The position numbers and the translations under genes are program-made. The notes beneath the pieces were generated by a model that was not told the origin of the DNA, made no database searches, and saw nothing but the letters and a program-made list of their open reading frames with translations. A stretch of 64,000 nucleotides of DNA from Aphidius gifuensis (Eukaryota > Arthropoda > Insecta > Hymenoptera > Braconidae). Position 1 is the stretch's first letter. Each line of letters opens with the position of its first letter. The DNA is taken from the NCBI RefSeq assembly GCF_014905175.1, contig NC_057788.1, forward strand, positions 16,156,654 to 16,220,653, read 5' to 3'. This document shows, in pieces, positions 52,578 through 63,481 of the stretch.

Positions 52578-52907
52578 ATATATATATATATATATTTGTG
52601 TTAATAATAAATTGGTGACCGGTAATAATAATAAGTATCAAAAATTTGATTTACCGAGATTATAAATAAGGTATGTTCAATAGGACAGTAAAGCTCTCTG
52701 CAAACCTAAAAATCAAAAAATTTCTTCTGTCTTTTTTTTTTTCTGTATATTTTTTTCTTTATTGTGACCATGTTAGAATCTTAACAATATTCTTTTTTAA
52801 ATAATTAAAAATATTACAGTTCATATTTCATCATATTTATTTGAAGCGAAAAAAGTGCTTGAGAGAAACAAAAAATAAGAAATTTATACACGGCTTTTCT
52901 TACTATT

Positions 52908-52959
<52 letters not shown>

Positions 52960-53310
52960 TTGTTTTTCTTTTTTAATTTTTTTTTTCTCACTGCTAATCT
53001 TTCATTAATTCGAATTTTACATGCCTTACTTGCTTTCTGCAGATATAAGGTTATGGGCTAGTTTTCGTTGAGATATCTCTTTCATTTCATAATTCTTATG
53101 ATTTTATATAATATTATATTTCATATCAAATACACATTTATTAACAATTACAAACTTATCATATATTTATAAATACATAAAAAAAATTTTATATACACCA
53201 TGTTTTTAATCTTAAATTTTCAATAGCAAAAAATATGTCTAGTTTCTTCATTATAATGTAATAAAGAATTAAAAAATTTATATTATTTCGTACTTTTTAT
53301 TTTATTTCAG
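52578..53310 (+). other. 5' non-coding region of right BEN-like gene
   Basis: Mirror of 34920-35660: residual (TA)n, a (CT)n run at 52911-52953, AT-rich DNA and a TTATTTCAG acceptor at 53302-53310. No upstream exon can be placed. Confidence 0.5.
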
Positions 53311-53320
53311 GTACCTGAAA

Positions 53321-55213
53321 ATGACAAAAAACATCGAGAATCAGAGCTGTATTTTAATACAATTTACTGAAGAAAGCAATGAAGAATTTGTTGGGTTAGA
53401 AGAATGGATCCAAGACGAAAATTTAGAAGAATTTTTTTTTGATAATCTTGAAAAAGAACCAAAAATAATAAAAGTAAAATGGCCGGAAAGATATCAAAAA
53501 TTAGAAATGAAAAGTTACTTAAATAATCCAGAAAAACATGAATGGTTGAAAAATAAAATAGGATCTTTACGGTCAAGAGGCACTTGGATAAATATGATTG
53601 AAAAACAGAAAACAAATAAAAAATATGGAACATATGAAAGTGAACGAAATAAAAGAAAAATTTATACAAAAAAAAATTATGATAGTGAAGATGAAGAAAA
53701 AGAGAATGAAGAAGACAAAATCAAACGAAAAAAAAAAATTGAGAATCAACTGATAAATCCGACAGCAGTAGCAAAAAAAAAAAAAACTGATTCTTGCAAA
53801 GTAAACAATAATAAAGTTTTGAATGATGAAGATGATTTATTATGTAAAATTATTGAAAAGGAAAATGCTGAAAAATTATAATTAATCAATAAAAACAAAA
53901 ACTTATTACTTGAATTGGAAAAAATAAAAAACAAGAATGACAATCAACTTGAAGTAATATCGGTATGTATGATTTAAATAGAAAAAATTGCTCCTCATAT
54001 AACATTGATAAAGATAGTTACAGAATAATTTGACTTGTAATAATAAACATTGATATATATATATATTTTTTTTTTCGGAATAAAAAAATATTTATGTTAA
54101 ATTTCAAGTAATTACTTTAAAAAAATGAGCAATTTTTTGTTAATTTTACTCTTCATAATAACATTCATCTATCGAGTATTGATTAATTGTTTTTTTTTTT
54201 TTTAATTGAGTCCAGGTTCCAAGTTCAAGTTTGAATATAAATAATGATGAACAATCGAATAATTCAAATCCCAAACAAAAACCAGCACTATTTCAAAACA
54301 CATTGGTAAGATAAATGATATTTTATATAAAATAAGTAAAACAAAATTATCTTTTTATGAAAACTTAATATCCATATTACTATTTTTTCAATTATTATTG
54401 AGCATCATATAAAATATATACACAAATATATATTCATGATTGTATTTTTTTTTTTTTAATTTTTCTGAATATAAAAAAAAAATCAGAAGTATTTTAATTG
54501 ATGTATAAATACTAAATTCATTAAATAACATCAGAAAAATATTATTTTCATAATAATATTTTTTTTAATCGTACCATACAAATTTTATTTTTTCTTAAAA
54601 ATTTGCAAAATGAAAATTAAATAATGTTTCTAAAAAAAAATTTAAAAATTTATATATATTTCAATGTTTTTTTTTTTTAAAAAAAAAAAAATCAGAATTA
54701 TTTCATTAAATTATATTGGATTTTTCAGACTTCGAATGTTACTATGGTAAATGCTGAACATGATCCACAATTATCTTGTTTAACACCAATTACAAGTATT
54801 GAAAATTTATCAACACAAACAAAAACTTCAACTATTCAACCAGCATCGTTTTTGTCAGAACCAGTAAGTTTTTATTAATTTAAAAGTTAACGACAAAACA
54901 TATACATATTTATTTTATCACCTTGTACGTAATATTAAATAATTTTTTAACTTTGGACAATTATTTCTAGTTTTTTTTTGTGTTTTATTCCAGCTTTTAA
55001 ATTTTAACATCGTTTTTTTTTTTCCTTTATAAACTTAATCAGAGAAAAATTATTGGAGTAAAACTTTTTTTTTATATTATTGTTCAATTTATTTTTGTTT
55101 AAATTATTATTAAGAAAAAAAAAAATCCAATTCCATTTTACAATTTTCAAGTTATTTATTTATAAAATGTATTTAATCATTTTTCCTGTAACATTTTTAT
55201 GATGTTGATTGTA

Positions 55214-55245
<32 letters not shown>

Positions 55246-56313
55246 TTTTATTTTGTAAAATAAGTAAACTGTTCAATATAAATATTCGTTTTTTTTTTTT
55301 TTTTTTTTTTATAATATTTAAAATAATATGATATAAAATTTGAAAAAATTTAATAAATGATAATTTATTATTTTAGACTTTAGAAAATACTCCAGAAAAT
55401 ATTCAACAAACACAGTGGACTGATTCAACAACAATAAGTCATTTGAATTCATCAACACAATTTAAAAATTTAAACTTTGGGTCAAAGAAATTTCTATCAA
55501 AACCAGTAAGTATATAATATTTATGAATGAATTTATTAAATAACGTCAAGAAACAATTATTTTTATATTATTATTTTTTTTTCATAATGATGAGTAATTC
55601 TAGATTTAGTTTATAATTTATGTTTGCTTTTGTAATATATTTCGTTATTTATTTTAAATACTTGTATGTTATTTTAAGTATATCTCTTAAAGAGTATGTA
55701 TCATCAAATTTTTGTTTTCCAATGAACTAACAAATAGAATTAATAAATTTAAGATCCATAAGATCATGATGTTTTTTTTTTTTTTTTTTAAATTAGAATT
55801 ATTTCATCAAATTATATTGGCTTTTCCAGACATCAAATGTTACTATGGTAAATGCTGAACATCCACAATCATCTTGTTCAACACCAATTACAAATATTGA
55901 GAATTTATCAACACAAACAACAACTTTAACTATTCAACCAGCATCAATTTTGTCAGAACCAGTAAGTTTTTATTAATTTAAAAGTTAACGACAAAACATA
56001 TTCATATTTATTTTATCACCTTGTACGTAATATTAAATAGTTTTTTAACTTTGGACAATTAGTTCTAGTTTTTTTTTGTGTTTTATTCCAGCTTTTAAAT
56101 TTTATCATCGTTTTTTTTTTTTTCCTTTATAAACTTAATCAGAAAAAAATTATTGGAGTAAAACTTTTTTTTTATATTATTGTTCAATTTATTTTTGTTT
56201 AAATTATTATTAAGAAAAAAAAATATCCAATTCCATTTTACAATTTTCAAGTTCTTTATTTATAAAATGTATTTATTCATTTTTCCTGTAACATTTTTAT
56301 GATGTTGATTGTA

Positions 56314-56345
<32 letters not shown>

Positions 56346-58713
56346 TTTCATTTTGTAAAATAAGTAAACTGTTCAATATAAATATTCGTTTTTTTTTTTT
56401 TTTTTTTTATAATATTTAAAATAATATGATATAAAATTTGAAAAAATTTAATAAATGATAATTTATTATTTTAGACTTTAGAAAATACTCCAGCAAATAT
56501 TCAACAAACACAGTGGACTGATTCAACAACAATAAGTCATTTGAATTCATCAACACAATTTAAAAATTTAAACTTTGGGTCAAAGAAATTTCTATCAAAA
56601 CCAGTAAGTATATAATATTTATGAATAAATTTATTAAATAACGTCAAGAAACAATTATTTTTATATTAATATATAGAGTAACTCTTAAAGGGTATGTATC
56701 ATAAAATTTTCATTTTTCAATTATTTTTATACTTTTTTAGACTTCAAATGTTACTATGGTAAATGCTGAACATCCACAATCATCTTGTTCAACACCAATT
56801 ACAAGTATTGAAAATTTATCAACACAAACAAAAAATTCAAGTATTCAACCAGCTTTGTTTTTACCAAAACCAGTAAGTTTTTATTAATCATTTATTAATT
56901 TAAAAGTTAAAAACAAAACACTTAAATTTTTATATTTTTACCTTGTTCATGATTATAAGTAGTTTCTTAACTTTAGTCATTTTATTTTACTTTTTATTTG
57001 TGTTTTATTCCAGCTTTTTAATTTTTAATTTAAAAAATTACTAGACAATTTTTTTTTTCTGAATATATTATTGGTTATTTATTTCTGTTCGTAAAATCTA
57101 CTTTATGGAATTAACAAACCTTTTTTTAGTATTTTTTAGTCAATTTATTTTCAAATGTAATTTATCATTTTTTCTGTAACATTTTTATGATGTCGATTTT
57201 AATAATTTTTTTTTTCTTTCTATTTCATTTATCTTGTAGAATAAGTAAACTGTTCTATATCATTTATTGTATCATTTTAATAGTAGTTTAAACATTCAAA
57301 AATTTAATTACAATTATGTTAATCAATGATATCGATTTATTTTGTTTTTTTTCAAACTTCAATGAATACTATAGTGAATTCAAGTCCATGAACATAATCA
57401 AATTATTTAAATTTTGTGCCAGTATAATTTTTAACAAAATCATTAAGTAAATGTTAATTATCAGTGAATTTAGAAAATAACATCAAGAAAATATTATTTG
57501 TATTATTATTTTTTTTCTGTAATAACGAGTAATTTTTTTAACTATAGTTATTTAATTTTTTTTATTTAATTTTTTTGAGCTTTGAATAATTTTTTTTTTC
57601 TATTTTTTTATAAAAATTTATATTTAAAAAAAAAATTTTTTTAAAAGTTATTTTAAAAAAAATTTACCAATAGAAGGTGTTAGTTGTTTTGTATTCCTTG
57701 TTAAATAATTCATTGTCATATAAAATACACTGTTGAATTTTTTTTATTTTTTAGTCAATTAAAAATCTATTTATGTTTTCTAAACATTATTATTATGTTT
57801 ATTTCATTTTGAACAATGTCTAAATTTTTTTAAGTCAAACTTTTCTAGCATGTTAATTGAGTAATTGAATATTTATAATGCTCTATTTAAATTTTTTTTA
57901 GAATGTTTTAATTGTTATTATGATTTCTGTATCTTAGTGATCTATTAAAAATTTTATTGCAATTTTTAATTCTCATATAAAATTAAATTAAATAGCATTC
58001 TCAGTTCGTACGATATATTATTTTCTCTTGACTCAAATTAGACATTGTGTTAATGAAGAAAAAATGACATTTTCTTGTATAGATAAATATTGTTATTTAT
58101 TCAAGCTCATTAGTGTAATCAAATATTGTTCGCTCTCGATCATAATTTTCTAAAAAAATTTCGTTAAATTTCTATTGATATTAAAATTCAAAATCTTTGT
58201 AAAACTTTGTTTTATTATTTTTTTTTTTTTCTAGATAAGAAACTCTTCATACCATAATAAGTCATTGTTTCCTGTTACTTATGGTCATTGTTCAAATAAT
58301 AATTCGATGCTATTATCGCAAATTAATTCTGTGTCGACATTAAATGATGTTAACTATAATTATCAAGAATGGGATAATTTTTATCAGCCTACTAATGTAT
58401 GTATTATATGTTTAAAAGTCTATTCATTTATTTATTATTTTTCTGCTTAGTAGTAATTATAAAATATTTATTTCTGTTTTCTTTTTCTTTTTTTTTTATA
58501 ACTTACCATAGACAATAAAGAAAAAAAAATTTATTATTAATTTTTTAATTAATGTTTATCTTCATTATACAGTTAACCAATTGGAATCGTCCTAGCCAGA
58601 TGACACGTGATAATATTTTTCGCCCTTACAATATGAACAACACAATTACTTCTGGTTTTTATGATGCTTTAAACAAAAGTTCTACAGAATCTGAACTAAA
58701 AACTAGCGATGAG
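53321..58713 (+). CDS. BEN-like gene, right-arm copy, 3' end missing
   Basis: Coding exons: 53321-53962, 54216-54305, 54729-54863, 55377-55505, 55830-55961, 56475-56603, 56741-56872, 58235-58396, 58573-58713, all with GT/AG borders and all multiples of three. Exon 1 starts MTKNIENQ, is acidic (EEWIQDENLEEFFF), then has a Trp/Lys-rich part (VKWPERYQKLE) and a long Lys-rich helix. An in-frame TAA at 53879 interrupts exon 1, as in the left copy; an AAA|GTAAAC donor at 53800 would remove it in phase, or the gene may be dead. The exons encoding the acidic repeats and the BEN-like domain are absent, because LTR element 4 begins at 58810; they may lie beyond the window. The mid part is Ser/Thr/Asn/Gln-rich and probably disordered. 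Confidence 0.6.
56873..58234 (+). other. Long AT-rich intron of the right-arm gene
   Basis: Mirror of 28967-30290. I see no embedded gene or element. Confidence 0.6.
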
Positions 58714-58809
58714 GTAGTGTAGTTATAAAGTTTTTTCGATTTTTATAGAAAAAAATATTCAATGACATTTTATTAAATAATGGTGAAGTGGAGGGAGTAG
58801 GAAAAGAAT

Positions 58810-59535
58810 TGTTACGAGACAGGTTTATTTTTATTAATATGAAATAATTTAATTAAACTTAAGGAAACAAAAACAAAAAAATTAAATTATGAATGTTATT
58901 TAAAATAAACAAGTCAGTAAACAAATGTTTGATTTTACCTAATTTTGTTATTCCCTACTGGGTAACAGGATTTAGGAGAGGAAAATGTGTTAGAATTTAT
59001 AAAAATACCTTGATGTTGAATTTGTGTAAGTCCAGTATGTGTGAGGCGTGTCAATGTGGATGATCGACCTGTAGATGTTGTAGTAGTCTGAACTTAACAC
59101 AACGATATGTCAATAATTCAATGATAATGGAATTTTTGTTTAGTGATTGGTTTTAAAATAATTAACACAATTTTTATTTAATGTTGAATATTTAATTAAT
59201 GATTAAAAAGTATACGTTGAGATTAAAAACAAGAGTGAGTGTTGTGACATTGTTACAGTTTTTATAATCTTGGTTTTGAAAAATAATTTGTGGTAGGAAT
59301 ATTGCTTTGACCAATCCTAAAACATTGTTCCCATGATAGTCAGCAAATTCTTGTATATGAAATCTTACAGACTTATATTTTATTTTATTAATTTTTAGAA
59401 TTAAAAATGAATAAATCGGCGAAAAAATATTCCCGTTGACTGTTGTTGCTATATGATCTTAAATGTTGGTATAAATGATTGTGTTACATCCGGTGAATTT
59501 AATTCTAATATTGTAGACTATGCAAATACGTCACA
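58810..59535 (-). repeat. 3' LTR of element 4
   Basis: On the minus strand TGTGACG...TCTCGTAACA, 726 bp, with TG/CA ends, preceded by a G-rich polypurine tract. Its outer end coincides with the point where the two arms of the giant inverted repeat stop matching. The second LTR lies outside the window. Confidence 0.7.
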
Positions 59536-59550
59536 ACTCCCCCCCAAGAA
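59536..59550 (-). other. Polypurine tract of element 4
   Basis: On the minus strand a TTCTTGGGGGGG run ends just before TGTGACG. Confidence 0.65.
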
Positions 59551-60213
59551 AAGTCGATGACAGTCTGTAAAAACGACTGCAACGAATTAAGAAAAAAAAA
59601 TTTTATCTTATTACATTATGATTATCAAAATATATCCCTTTTGCAATATTATTATTTTTTTATATATATTTTATTTATATTTTTGTATCCTCATTCAACT
59701 CTGTTTATTTTGTCATCAAACAACACAAAAAAAATTTATCGAAATTAATTATTAATTATTAGTTGGCCATGTTGGAAAATTTTTACATTTTTACCTCATT
59801 CTTTTATCAAGAGAATTATCAGCGGTGTAAATGATTTTATTGAGTAGTTTTTGGCCATTATTATATCCAAAACAAGAAAATATTTTACGTCTGAATTTGA
59901 TGTGTGCTGATTAAAAATAGAAGTTGTCGGTGATTCTACAAAAATATTTACAAGTAAAAATATTTTAAAAATATGATTATTAAAATTCCCATAAAAAAAA
60001 TGTAAAAAAATTATTATATAAAAATTTATTTTAATTATGATTAAAATCCCGTAATATTATTTGGTTATTTATATTTATCTCCCAAAAAAAAATATTTTAT
60101 GATAAAAAGAAAATTAATTGTTTATTAGATAAAAAAAAAACTTATTTTCTAATCTTGCCAATTTATCTCGAAGCTGACGATTTTGTGCTGGTCCTTGTTC
60201 TTAACCCATCCAC
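59551..60213 (-). other. Element 4 3' untranslated region
   Basis: AT-rich. The part next to the MITE (about 60140-60213) is less AT-rich. On the minus strand it has an open frame resembling a short helix (QLRDKLARLENK), which may be the displaced end of the LRR protein. No other gene is seen. Confidence 0.4.
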
Positions 60214-60217
60214 TTAA

Positions 60218-60724
60218 GGAGGTTATGCACAAATTACTCTTTTTTTAAAAAATATAATGAGAATGTTCTGAAATTTTGTACACAAGTAGATCTTTTCATT
60301 CTGAATACAACGGTATAATTATTTTCTTATGTTGATCGGTTAAATTTTTTCTAATTAATTATTGAAAATAATATTTAACATTGGCTCTTATGGAGATTTC
60401 AACCATTTTTTTCGGATAGAAAAAATGATGAAAAAGTCTTGAAAAAAATCACGCATATACTAGAAACCGAGTTTTATTAATTGCGCGAAAAATTTTCATA
60501 TGTTGATCGGTCAATTAATGAGTAATTAATTATAAACTTTACAAAAATTAGATGTGGCAACGTATGGCATGTTCAAACACACACACATACCCGCAATCCC
60601 ATATATTGTATATGGGGCGCAGGCGCTTTTCACTTTATTTTTTTACAGTGTAGTCGGATTTCAGTTTTGTCTGTGACGTCAGAAGCGCCCCGCAACACCC
60701 GCAATGAATTTGTGCATAACCTCC
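60218..60724. mobile_element. TTAA-flanked MITE inserted in the LRR gene
   Basis: GGAGGTTATGCACAAATT and its reverse complement bound a 507-bp block flanked by TTAA at 60214-60217 and 60725-60728, so it is piggyBac-like. It lies across the 3' part of the LRR ORF and replaces its natural end by about 30 MITE-derived codons. Confidence 0.8.
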
Positions 60725-61397
60725 TTAAATCTCTGTCAATTTTAAATATGACTGCCTGTTGTCTCTGCTCAAATTTTTCTGCTATATTATCAACCGCCTC
60801 CCCTGTGATTCGTCGTGTTTCCTCCAGACCAATCGATTTCAGATTTTGATTATTGTTTGCGAATATTATCAATCCTTCATCCGTGATTTCTGTTCCTCCA
60901 ACATCCAGGTGTTGAATGTGAGAACATGCTATTAGCACATCGTCATCCACTGCCGGCACATCATATAATATTAGATTCGTAATATTAGTACCCAAATTTA
61001 TTGCCGATATTAATTGATCTTTTTCTAGTCTGTAGCTTGCAGTAATGTCCAATTTTTTTAAATTTTTCACAGTATTTATTAAACACTTTAATTCTTCCCC
61101 GGTGACATCACTTCCGATTAAGACTATGTCTTCTAAAAATTCACACTCTCTTATTGCACTCAGAATAACACCAAAATTAACGTCTCCGCAAATTGATAGC
61201 TTATCAATTACATATTTATTATATCTTAAAATCCACTCTATTTGATCACTGCTTAATTCCGTAATTGTTGTATCCAAATGTTCTGTCAATAATAGTTCTC
61301 CTCCAGTTTCTTCACATTGTTGAATAAATGCCACTCTTTCTGATCTATTTAAATATTTGCAAATTTCAATAATGTCGTATATTTTAAGTATCTCCAT
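60630..61397 (-). CDS. Leucine-rich-repeat protein, possible F-box, C-terminus replaced by a MITE
   Basis: 255 aa as it stands, starting MEILKIYDII. Residues about 5-30 (YDIIEICKYLNRSERVAF) faintly resemble an F-box helix pair. From about residue 65 there are at least five repeats of about 25 residues of the Cys-containing LRR type (LEDIVLIGSDVTGEEL; LKKLDIT; ITNLILYDVPAVDDDVL; IQHLDVGGTEITDEGL; LKSIGLEETRRITGEAV), as in F-box/LRR and AMN1-like proteins. Such proteins bind targets and, with an F-box, bring them to a ubiquitin ligase. The last roughly 32 codons lie in the MITE at 60218-60724, so this copy is altered. It is the last gene of LTR element 4, where accessory or env genes sit. LRR is fairly sure; F-box is weak. 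Confidence 0.65.
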   Translation of the reverse strand: MEILKIYDIIEICKYLNRSERVAFIQQCEETGGELLLTEHLDTTITELSSDQIEWILRYNKYVIDKLSICGDVNFGVILSAIRECEFLEDIVLIGSDVTGEELKCLINTVKNLKKLDITASYRLEKDQLISAINLGTNITNLILYDVPAVDDDVLIACSHIQHLDVGGTEITDEGLIIFANNNQNLKSIGLEETRRITGEAVDNIAEKFEQRQQAVIFKIDRDLRRLCTNSLRVLRGASDVTDKTEIRLHCKKIK

Positions 61398-62005
61398 TTT
61401 TCTATTTTTTTTTTTTTGTAAATAATAATGATTTTATTTAAAGTATTTTATTAATAAATTTTTCAGCACTCAGTGTCAAGGCTATTTGCATAATGTGTTT
61501 GATTAATTAGCGTCGGGCGTCGGCCGGTGATGCGTTCCCCTCTTTTTCTTTTGTGTGATCATATGGGATGCATTCATTGTCTTACCGTTGCATGCGATCT
61601 CTTTCTCTAATTAACTGCACTCTTTTATTTTCTCCTCACGCTGGCTAACTGCATGTGCATCTCCCCTTCTCGTCGTCTCCGTTTTGTGCTAATCTTCTCC
61701 TTGATGACCACCGTTAAGGCGTCCACTTGTAGATTTATTTAATTAATTTATTTCTTGATTTTTGGTATATATTTTATAGAAGCGGTGTTGCCAATTCACT
61801 CTATATTCGTTGTTCCAAGCTCCGTTGAGATGACCATCGTTGCATTCAATATTTTATTTGTATTTATGTATATAGTGTTAAGATTTTTATATTGTGTGTA
61901 TCATGAATTGTATATTAATGTTGTATGATATGTTTAGTTTATTTGTTTTCAATGTTTCGGTATTGTTTTTAAATGTATGGTTTGAGGATAGGTAAATTTG
62001 AGGTA
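61398..62005 (-). other. Intergenic region between accessory genes of element 4
   Basis: 608 bp, less AT-rich between about 61500 and 61730 (CGTCGGGCGTCGGCCGG, CTTCTCGTCGTCTCCG). I see no ORF. It may carry a promoter or splice signals for the LRR gene; no definite motif is recognised. Confidence 0.35.
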
Positions 62006-63283
62006 TTAATCTTTATTTAGGTATTCTAACATGACTTGAGCTGCTAGCATCCGAGCTTCAATTAATGACTCGCCCCCAGTAATTACGTGTTCTTTATTTA
62101 CTTGACATTTTACCATAAATATTGTTTTATTTTTATTATTTATTAGCTCATTTACTTTTCCGATATAAGTATAATTTGGTATTAAATAGTGATTAATTTT
62201 ACAAAATTTTTTTAATTCATCTGTACGACAAAAATATTTTCTAGAATTTCCGACCGGTGTTATTTCGTAATACTCGTTATCAGTCATAATCATTTCAATT
62301 AAAGCAAGTGTTGCATTATTTATTGTGCGGTCAAAATTTCTTCCCCATTTTATTGTTTCATAATTTCCCACTTTTATTTGTATAAATATTTTTTTATTTC
62401 TATTTAATTTTTGTGTAGAACTAACGTCATGGTAATATGGTGTTGTGTGCATCAGCTTGGCAATTTCGTCTAGTATTATTATTGGATGTATTTTAATTTC
62501 TTTAAAATATTGGTTTAAATTGAATCTATTTACGAGAAAACATCTACTTGACATACGAATTTTTGCTTCTCTTAAAATATTTCTGATTCCCATTATTCTG
62601 ATTCTGTCTTCATGTTTTTCTATTTTGCGAGTGCTTAATTTATTATATTCATCATAATCTAAAGGTTCAGGTGCGTCATGATAAAGTGTGCTATTGCAAA
62701 TTGATTTAATAAATTTTTTTTCAAGTAATAATATATCTATCTCATCAGTATTTTTAAATTCTCTTTCTTTTATGCTTTGAAGTTTACTAATAACTTTATT
62801 TTTATCTTCGTCTCTAAAAAGAATGTCATCGTCACTTTTATTTTTGGTAGCAAATTCCATAAATTCATAAACATTTGTGTTATACATTAAAAAGGTTTGT
62901 GTAACAATTTCAGGTAACTCTTTGTCTGTCACTAAATTGTAATAATATAAATCTTTTATTTGATCCATAATAAGGAAGTATCTATTATGCATTAGAGAAT
63001 TTTTATTTGCCCGTGAATCAAAAATATATTTGGAAATATAATATTCTAAAGGAATATTGTACTGGCAACGAATTTGTGTATTTGTTTTTATTTTGTAAAC
63101 TTGATATTTTTCTGTATTTTCTAATTTAAATTCTTCGAGTATATCGGGTAATGATTTTTGTATAATTGAATTTAGTGTAGTAATTTTTGCTTGAGAAATG
63201 ATAGTGTAGTGTGTGTCATAGTAATCATAGTGTATTCTTTGAATTAAATTTTCGATGATGTCGTGCAATATTTCTAACGCCAT
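62006..63283 (-). CDS. Accessory protein with two dsRBD-like repeats (element 4)
   Basis: 425 aa from the ATG at 63283 (a TTG further upstream in frame is not a likely start). The N-terminal roughly 260 residues are helical, Lys/Asp/Asn-rich and unrecognised. Residues about 267-333 (start HPIIILDEIAKL, core FIQIKVGNYE, then RTINNATLALIEMI) and about 355-422 (start LKKFCKINHY, core FMVKCQVNKE, then GGESLIEARMLAAQVMLEYL) each follow the alpha-beta-beta-beta-alpha pattern of a double-stranded RNA-binding domain. The usual KKxAK RNA-contact motif is absent from both, so they may bind RNA weakly or serve protein contacts. The gene follows the integrase end by about 200 bases, in the env position. 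A role against RNA silencing is only a hypothesis. Confidence 0.55.
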   Translation of the reverse strand: MALEILHDIIENLIQRIHYDYYDTHYTIISQAKITTLNSIIQKSLPDILEEFKLENTEKYQVYKIKTNTQIRCQYNIPLEYYISKYIFDSRANKNSLMHNRYFLIMDQIKDLYYYNLVTDKELPEIVTQTFLMYNTNVYEFMEFATKNKSDDDILFRDEDKNKVISKLQSIKEREFKNTDEIDILLLEKKFIKSICNSTLYHDAPEPLDYDEYNKLSTRKIEKHEDRIRIMGIRNILREAKIRMSSRCFLVNRFNLNQYFKEIKIHPIIILDEIAKLMHTTPYYHDVSSTQKLNRNKKIFIQIKVGNYETIKWGRNFDRTINNATLALIEMIMTDNEYYEITPVGNSRKYFCRTDELKKFCKINHYLIPNYTYIGKVNELINNKNKTIFMVKCQVNKEHVITGGESLIEARMLAAQVMLEYLNKD

Positions 63284-63325
63284 TTTTTTTTGTTGATTAA
63301 CAAACGATTTTAAATTGAATGCCAA

Positions 63326-63481
63326 ACGGTGATTTTAGTAATTTTTTCTGTAATAATAAAATATATGTCTTTAATTTATGTGAGAAAAAAAAATTTAAAA
63401 AAAAATTTATTTATTATTTATAAAAGTTCAATTTTTCTAGGAAAGTTTTTGTCTAATATAAAAATTTTTTTTGAAGTTACT
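63326..63481 (-). other. Short gap between pol and the dsRBD-like gene
   Basis: AT-rich, with no ORF. It would be leader for the accessory message or a read-through spacer. Confidence 0.35.

Larger units (their letters stand above)
43617..58809. repeat. Right arm of the giant inverted repeat (with LTR element 3 inserted)
   Basis: After removing 45919-52577, this block is the reverse complement of 28351-38050. It ends within one base of the LTR terminus of element 4 at 58810: both arms read GAAAAGAATT in arm orientation, and only then diverge. Hence the arm has been interrupted rather than finished, and should resume past the window. Confidence 0.88.

Noticed and set aside
58265..58450. 61-codon frame as an independent small gene (mirror at 28711-28896)
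   Set aside because: It is the exon 58235-58396 of the BEN-like gene read on into the intron.
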